Origin: Tyto alba
Taxonomy: Eukaryota > Chordata > Aves > Strigiformes > Tytonidae
Direction of reading: 5' to 3'
Length of the DNA stretch: 64,000 bases
Assembly (NCBI RefSeq): GCF_018691265.1
Contig: NW_024881322.1
Span: 7,254,001-7,318,000 of the forward strand
Shown piece by piece: positions 57,461-64,000 of the stretch (its first letter is position 1; the number at the start of each line of letters is the position of its first letter). The notes below the pieces were generated by a model. It did no database searches, had not been told where the DNA came from, and saw only the letters and a program-made list of their open reading frames with translations. A program made the position numbers and the translations under genes.

Positions 57461-57755
57461 TAAGCTGTGGAGCTGATTGCTAGAGGATGCCAGGAAGGCC
57501 AAAAGCGAAATGCGATCAAAAAGTGATAGGACAGATTGAGATCAGAAAAGACTCTTGAGGGATGTTAAATACAACAATATGAAGACATCCTTCAGCTGAG
57601 CTTGTCAGAAGCTGGAAGCCTATGCCAGAGGAAGGATGAATCTGAATTTGCCCTTTTCTTGCCCGTTTCCTGAAGCATCTGCTCTCGCCGGCTGCCAGAG
57701 ACAGCTTTCTGGGCGATTTGGTCTGACCCCGCTGGATGTTTTGTAGGTTTGTATC
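57461..57755 (+). mobile_element. Old CR1-clade LINE 3' end, plus orientation
   Basis: AAGCTGTGGAGCTGATTGCT, GAAGGCCAAAAGCGAAATGC, then TCAGAAGCTGGAAGCCTATG, CCAGAGGAAGGATGAATCTG, TTTCCTGAAGCATCTGCTCT, GGCTGCCAGAGACAG and GGGCGATTTGGTCTGACCCC. This is the sense 3' UTR of an old amniote CR1 subfamily (CCAGAAGCTGGGAG...GACAGGATACTGGGCTAGATGGACCTTTGGTCTGACCC). It overlaps in content with the fragment at 56430 (both contain the 'GGA-C-CATTGCCACAGG' equivalent), so the two are separate copies or a duplication, not one copy simply split by the LTR. Confidence 0.75.
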
Positions 57756-59879
57756 CAAATGATCAGTAGTAAAGTGGCATTTGGATCATCCTCAAAACAG
57801 AAGTGATGCTGAAAGGCAGGGAGACAACAGAGGTAGTTTACAATCCTCCTGCAGCCACGGCTTGTGTACGGGCTCGGAGGGATGACAGCACATCTCTCTG
57901 TGTTACGGATCTGGTCACTGAACTCCACAAAAATCTCAGTTTCCCTTTTTTTTTGTTTTTGTTTTGTTTTGCTTTTTTTTTAGCTGAAAGTTTTAGCTGC
58001 AAGAATTATACAAAGGCAGTGAGTGTTGCTACAGCTGGGTTAAACCTCTGTGAAGTTTAGAGGCATCTTTCATTTAAAATGGCTGTAAGAGGCATTAAGC
58101 ATGTGTCATCATCCTCTCCCTTGCTCTCTGCAAAAGGCAGACTGGGTATTTTTTAGGAATTCAGCTCATCTGCACCGCGGTGCCTGGCCTGAATGTTGTT
58201 TCAGGGGTGTGGTGAGCATGTTTGTTGCTGTAGGAAAAAAAAAAAAAAAAAGCTAAGGTGTAGAGGGAATAACAGAGCTCATAGAAGCAGAAGAAAGTTT
58301 CAACAGAGTCTGATGATTATGTGGTTTTGGCAGAATACTGATGTCAGTTTTGGGTCGGGGTGTTGACCAAAAGAGGTTTGGAGTTAAGGGTAGGGAAATG
58401 ACCTCTTTTTTTTTTTTTTTTTTGGTTCCTCCTGTACTTAAAGAAGCAGGATTTTGTACAGCCTTCCAAATAAACAGAATTGCAGCAGAGATACCTGATT
58501 GCATCACCCATTTCTCCCCCTAACTGGAATAAGCTAGAAGAGTTTGAATTTTCATTAACCACCCAGCCTAGAGGGATAATAAGGCATTTTACAGAAACCA
58601 GAGTGACAGGCAGGGTGGCCCAATTCTGTTTGCAGTGTGATGCATGGTTTCCACTGATTGCAAGGAGATTTGAGTTCTTATTTTTAGGGTGTCTGAGTCT
58701 CCACTGGTGAAAGGGAGACGTTTGGGATGGCACCAAGCTGCACTGAGGAATACTCCTTGGTTTGCAAATGAGCCACGTGAAAAGTCCTCTATGCATTTTT
58801 TCAAGAGGACCCTCACAACCGTATATATCAGCCACAAGTCAATTTTAAAGTGTGGCAGGCAGTCTTAGTTCATGTTATTTTAGGTACTGTTCTGTCCCTG
58901 GATCACCCAAATTCTGTGCTCCTGAGTTTGTCTGCGCAATGGCCAAGCAGGCTCTGGCTGGGGATGGGGGGAAGAGAGGGGTGATGAGACTGGTTACCCA
59001 GCACAGCAAAGCAGATCTCCATACATCCAGGAGCATCCCACAGAGGTTAGAGAAGGGGGTGCTTCAAAAAAAAAACCCTTGAAAAACAGCAGTTCAGGAG
59101 CTCTGCCGTGTGAGTCATTTTATTTCTGCAAACAGAAAGGGAAAAAAAGCCCTACCTAGCTTTGTAGCCGAAACAGAGTCACTGTCTCTCCCTACTTCTT
59201 GGCTTTTCTTTTTTTTTTTTTTTCTTATAGTATATAATGGGAAAGCATGTTAGGCCCAGAGCTCAGACGTGGGAGGCTGCGAGAGAATGGCAGCTCCAAG
59301 ACGGTAAGTGGAGGTGACAAGCTCCCAGCAATATTAAACATTAACACTGAATATTTTGTTAGTATTTAACTCCAGGACGTTTCATGTTACCAAGCAGAAA
59401 CAGAACATCCCCCCTCACCCCCACTATTTTGTTCTTTACTCCTCTGCTCTGTACATTCAGAAGGCAGGGATGTGAGATGCCAGCTCCTTCAGGGTTGAAA
59501 TGGCTTTATATAAACTAACAGAGAGGGCGAGCTTATGAAGTGGAGACAGGTTCTAATTCTGTACTCTGCTGAGACTGTGACTTGAAGATGGGGAATACTT
59601 TGTGTATGAAGTGGGCATGTTTATGTGTGTGTGTATATATGAATGAAGCTGAACACTGGAGAAATCCCACTCATTTAGAAATTGGACGGTGGCAAGCAGC
59701 GGAGAGGGAGAGCTGGAATTTTAAAGTGATCTTTTAAAATGTTTATGTATATTCTGTTGCTGCTGGAAATGTCTGCTTGCACCTCGGGGAGGTTCCTGAA
59801 CTTCCACTGTTGGGGAGCAGCTGGCCTGGAGGGGCAAATTCATTTCTGCGGCAAGACAGGAGGAGTTTTATCAGAGAAG

Positions 59880-60250
59880 GAGCTGCCCCGAAGCACCCAC
59901 TGCTCTCCACCTCTGCAACCGGAGTGAATACAACACCAAGGTCCGCTCCTTGCATCCGCCCGGGCGCTCCTGGCAGGGCAGTCGTCGAGCCTGCACCCAC
60001 TGAATGTGCAGTCCCGACCCACCGATACGTTTGGGGAGCGCCCATGACAGCGGCGCGATTGCTGCCCTGCCTGGGAGCCAGGTTAGACCACAGGGAGAAG
60101 AGGTTTCCGTCAGCGGCCCCGGCGTGGGGTGGGGGTGTGGTGGGAGCACTGGGAGCGTGTCCTGCTTCCTCCCCCCGCACGCCCATCTCCCGCTGCGAGC
60201 ATCCCACGCTGCACGGGGCGACGGGGAGCCAGGAGAGGAAACCTTCCCCT
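59880..60250. other. Orphan CpG-rich patch
   Basis: Locally dense CpG (CATCCGCCCGGGCGCTCC, CAGTCGTCGAG, ACAGCGGCGCGATTG, GTCAGCGGCCCCGGCGTG, GGGGCGACGGGG) in a CpG-poor neighbourhood. A GCCAGGTTAGA stretch at about 60077 is donor-like but weak. Six overlapping frames of 60-188 codons run through it. It could be an orphan CpG island, an unannotated lncRNA promoter or an exon of an unknown gene. Confidence 0.45.
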
Positions 60251-61325
60251 TATGTAACAGGAAATGTAAACAAGGGTATATTTACCAACACCACTGTCTC
60301 CAAACACCCGAGCTGTGCTGTTCCTCCGAGAGAGGAGTCCTGAAGGACCAGCTCTGCTGCCGGTGGGAGCTGCCACGCTTCTGCTGAGCTCAGTCACCGT
60401 GGCCCGATAGCATCTGAGGAGCTGGTTCTCACGCGTCAAAAGAGAGAGACAGATGCAAATGCACACACCCCTGCAGATCTCCACCGACGGGCCCCCAAAC
60501 AGCATGTGGGAAATCAGGATGGCCTGGGGAGGACGGCATTGCTCGCTCACTCAAAAGCCCCTGAGGACCCCTCCCTCATCCAATCCTCAGTCCTGCAAGA
60601 AGCTACTCTCTCTTCCATCCACTAATATTTTTCCTCCAGGACCTGCCATCTACTAGCCCCAAGCCTTTTGTGTGAGACGTACATCTGCCTGCCCAGCAAC
60701 ATTTGCCAAGGTGCCCACGCTCGTGGCCTGTGCTCAGCTTTTGGGGACAGGAACGTGAGAATCATGAACCAGAACAAGCTCCAGTTTGATAAACAAGGCT
60801 AATTTCTGCTTGACTTTGCACAATGTGTAAAAATAGATGCACCAGAGTTTGCACCAGCCTTTAAGCCAAAAGGTTTCTGAATGCCCACCTCAAAAAGTCA
60901 GCTCATTTCCATCTCACATGCTTCTGTTCATGCAATACATGCCCCTAGGGCTTTGTGTGCATTGCCTTTAGGCAAAGGGAAGAGCAAAATATCTCCAGCA
61001 TGCACATCATGAAGACCCCCATGAGCTCAGGCTATGCAAGAGAAATGCTTTTATGCCCCTGAGATACACGGAGAGAGGGGGGGATGAGGGAAAGGGAAGA
61101 GAACCTGCTGGCATGTTGTGCTGTGCAAGATGCGTACATTCTCTGGAAACAAAGGATAACAGGGCCTGAATTTCCATTTCCTCTGCCCTGACAATTGTAC
61201 AGCTCTTTAGCTTGGTGGAGCTACCCTCACCCCATTTAGGGGCGTGTTACTGCAACCAGGATCCAGCCCACCTCAGATCACATCCTCTCTAACTTGCCTT
61301 CTGTGGTCTTTAATTCATCTTTCCA

Positions 61326-61425
61326 TTTACACTGTTGTAAGTCAAGATTAACCTCATTAAGTCAATAGGCACATACTAGCATAAAAGCAGTGCAAATGGG
61401 AGGCGAATCAGATCCAGTCCCTTTA
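61326..61425. mobile_element. Possible old amniote MITE/SINE-like relic
   Basis: CATTTACACTGTTGTAAGTC, AAGTCAATAGGCACATACTA, GCATAAAAGCAGTGCAAATG and GAATCAGATCCAGTCCC follow the order of a palindromic repeat I recall from turtle, crocodile and bird genomes (TTACACTGGTGTAA...AAGTCAATGG...GAATCAGGCCC). The match is weak and the family name is uncertain. Confidence 0.3.
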
Positions 61426-64000
61426 TGGGGATGTTATCTGATTATTTACTATGCTGTTAAGTAACAAGTGCTATCCGTAGCAAACTTAATAGCAAACAGT
61501 AATGTGGTGCTGGTGAGATACACAACAATTTACTGTTATTATTCGTACATCTTACAACATTTTAAGAGAACAATTTGTTGTTTTTTTTTTTTTTTAAAGT
61601 AAGAATGTTTGTTCTCTCTCTTGAATACAAAAGACCATTGTTACTCTCTTTTGTTTCTCACAGATTTTGTTTGTCTTCTGGTTCCTTTTGGGGGACGAGA
61701 ACTCTGTTCTGAGAGTGAGCAAGTTTTTTGAGAAGCAGCAGCACAAAAACACTTATGCCCTGAGGGAGTGCTAAGAAGTGGTGATGCCAGGTGATGCCTG
61801 TGGCACACTGGGGACAGCAGATACCTTTCCTGGCATACTGTTTTTGTGAAACATCAGTCTGATTCTGCAGTGGCCACAGCCTGAATAAGAAGGGGTGGCC
61901 TTTTGGGTACTTGGCAAAGACGTAAGGGCACAGTAAATGGGGATATACAGCTCAGGCTTCCTCCTTCCTCACATTTACCATGTCCAGTAGCTCCATGTTT
62001 TGCTACGCTTGCGGCAGCACGTCTTGGTTCATCGATGGGCAGGGGACAGGATGCACCAGTCTGTGAGAAGCAAAAACCAGTGTGTCCTGAGAGTGCTCAC
62101 AGGAGGGTGACCCCACAGTGGGGCAGTAGGACAGCCCTGGATGGGTTGAGCCACCACCCTCATTGCCTGCAGGGTAAAAGCACTGGCAGGGACTGGGGAG
62201 CTGGCCCTGGGGATGGGGTCAGAGCACCACAGAGCTGAGACTCGAGGCTTGTCCACACGGGACACAGCTGTAAATAAACAGCAGTGGTTAACCCAGCAGT
62301 GGTTAGTGTGCTCATTAGTGCATGCTAAAAGCGCACAGAGTCACCAGCAAAGGGTTGAATCACTCAAATGCTTTTAAAATTGAATGCTTTCTTAAAACAC
62401 ATCCTTTCTTTCCTTTTTAACCTAGCAGTTTAGAGGGCAGCCTCTGAAACATCAGTACTGGTCCCCTGAGATCTTAACCACAGAGCCACTGAGCATTCCC
62501 CTCCTGGGCGCCCCTGCTGCTGCCCAGCTACGTGCTAAGCTGGATGGAGGAACTGTTTTTTGTTAAAAATTAATCCAGATAACTGCAATGATTAGTTTCC
62601 AGCTGCATCAGTCCCCTGCATGGAAGAGCTGATGCCAGCTCCCTCAGAGCCTGGAGCAGAGCTGTGCTGTTCCTCACCCCTCTTGCTGCTTCCCAGGTGC
62701 CAGCGCCTTTGCAAGTGAAATGTCTTCCTCTAGATGAGGTGGACCCTCTCATCTCCCTGACAGTGGCTCTCACAGAAAGAATAAGGTCAAATTCATGCAG
62801 TTTTTCCTGTTTCTTCACTGCCTTCCTGCATGTTTTTCTATAGAGAGGCCTGCTTGCCAGACCAGCAGTCCGGTGTTTGCCCTCTGAAAATAAGAGGGGA
62901 GAAGTGATGGCACAGGCCACTGTGTTGCCACTCATGTTCTGCCTCCTCAGACTCATTGCATGAAGCTAACTGGGTCATTTACTTTCAGTAGCAAGGTTGT
63001 TTTTCTTCCCCCTCAAGTAAAACTGGCTTTTATGTAAATAATTTTTGGACCAGCTGCACTGAACTAATTATCTGGGTCATTCAAATTTCTGCTTCTGGAA
63101 GTAATTATGGCCTTTGGGAGTATACTGTATAATACCGATTTATGATTGGAGACTGAGAGTCTTCCTTATCTGCATGAATAGTATAAAGCAAAGTTAGCAA
63201 ATCTTCCTTACATCCTCAGGGCCGCAAAGCGCTCCTCTGCTGTGCACAGAACTCCCATTCGGTCTAATAAGCATCTCCCTTCTCCCCTTCCTCCATACGC
63301 ACATACTGAGGACTCTCATTCTGGATATACATCAGCAGGCTCTGGTCTGCCGTTTGGGACAGTGCTCCAGCATCCTTATCTACTTTTCGTCTGCCTGAAG
63401 CTTTATACGCCATTAGCTCTTAACTGGGGCATCAGTGAAAAACAAGGAGGAAACATTATAGAGAGGAACAGGCATATGTGAGGCGATGAGCAATTGGGAA
63501 GACCGGGTCTGCTGACATCCGTTGAGGAAGGAATGAGTTTACACAAAGACATAGGTGTCCTAGATTTTGTTTACAAGAGGCTCTGAGATTGGAAGTTAGT
63601 CAGCTGCCCTACCCGTGTAGAAGGGCTGTCCTGCACTGCTGGCAGAAAGGGGACTTCGGCAAGAAGAGGAGGGCGAGAGGTGGTAGCAGTTCATGCCACA
63701 TCTCATCTTGGAGGGGTCAGGGCCGTTACCTGCCCCAGAGGAGGTAGAGCAGCCCTGGGGCTGCCCTCAGCTTGGCAGTGCTGTCTAACAAGGAGCATGG
63801 AGCTGGTGCACAACCACCACTGATTTCTTGATCCCATGGCCAACTCCCATGCTGAGGAAAGCTCATTTAGCTCTGAGTATTAGGCTTTCACTAAGAGCAA
63901 GGACCAAAAGCTCTGAGCTAAAATAAAGCTGATTATCACCAGGGCAGGAGAGGGCATCAGCCTAGAGACGGAGTCAAAACAATTCACAGAGTAGGCAGAA

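Larger units (their letters stand above)
57756..64000. other. Gene-free right end of the window
   Basis: No coding exon recognised. It contains A and T runs at about 58234-58251, 58406-58424, 59208-59223 and 61580-61595. Overlapping open frames at 58253-58837, 59743-60550 and 62029-62956 have no recognisable family and mostly overlap antisense frames. The CpG-rich patch and the MITE-like relic are listed separately. Confidence 0.5.

Overview
The window looks like ordinary nuclear DNA from a bird, probably of the Neoaves group. The evidence is the repeats: several decayed CR1 LINE fragments, two solo LTRs of an ERVL-type family with intact 5-bp target-site duplications, MIR-like SINE relics, and one large GC-rich CpG-island promoter in otherwise AT-rich single-copy DNA. 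There is no dense ORF packing, operon or bacterial mobile element. I found no protein-coding exon I can defend on either strand. The open frames of 60-200 codons look like chance frames in low-complexity, CpG-rich or repeat DNA.

Layout. (1) 1-5713 reads as the first intron of a gene on the minus strand whose coding part lies outside the window; its plus strand is rich in A and C and poor in G and T, as expected for the template strand of a transcribed gene. (2) About 4660-7030 is a strong CpG island. It holds a TATA-like box (5837-5842, minus), an initiator near 5815 and a roughly 102-nt non-coding first exon ending at a consensus GTGAGT donor (5713-5708). The strand skew reverses to the right of the island, which suggests divergent transcription. 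The island also carries a C16 run, a G13 run and a 212-bp minisatellite with a 14-14-12 higher-order pattern. (3) About 7030-64000 is 57 kb without a recognisable gene. It holds MIR-like relics (8.3 and 26.6 kb), MITE-like relics (15.5, 19.9 and 61.3 kb), antisense CR1 pieces (22.2-23.6, 29.5-30.4 and 49.5 kb), sense CR1 pieces (56.4-57.8 kb), a TATATG hexanucleotide array (34.8 kb), several short tandem duplications and small CpG-rich patches without a visible gene. (4) At 54.2-57.8 kb there is a nested repeat cluster: a plus-oriented solo LTR, two adjacent near-perfect hairpins, a CR1 fragment, a minus-oriented solo LTR and another CR1 fragment.

The desert also contains AT-rich, repeat-free blocks whose texture resembles conserved non-coding enhancers (about 13.0, 25.1, 39.3 and 42.2 kb), and a cluster of four TGATAATC octamers in two pairs at 44.5 and 45.4 kb. 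I see no convincing new multi-gene system. The best leads are the paired TGATAATC modules, the twin hairpins, the promoter minisatellite and the divergent promoter. Repeat family names come from memory of consensus sequences, not from a search.
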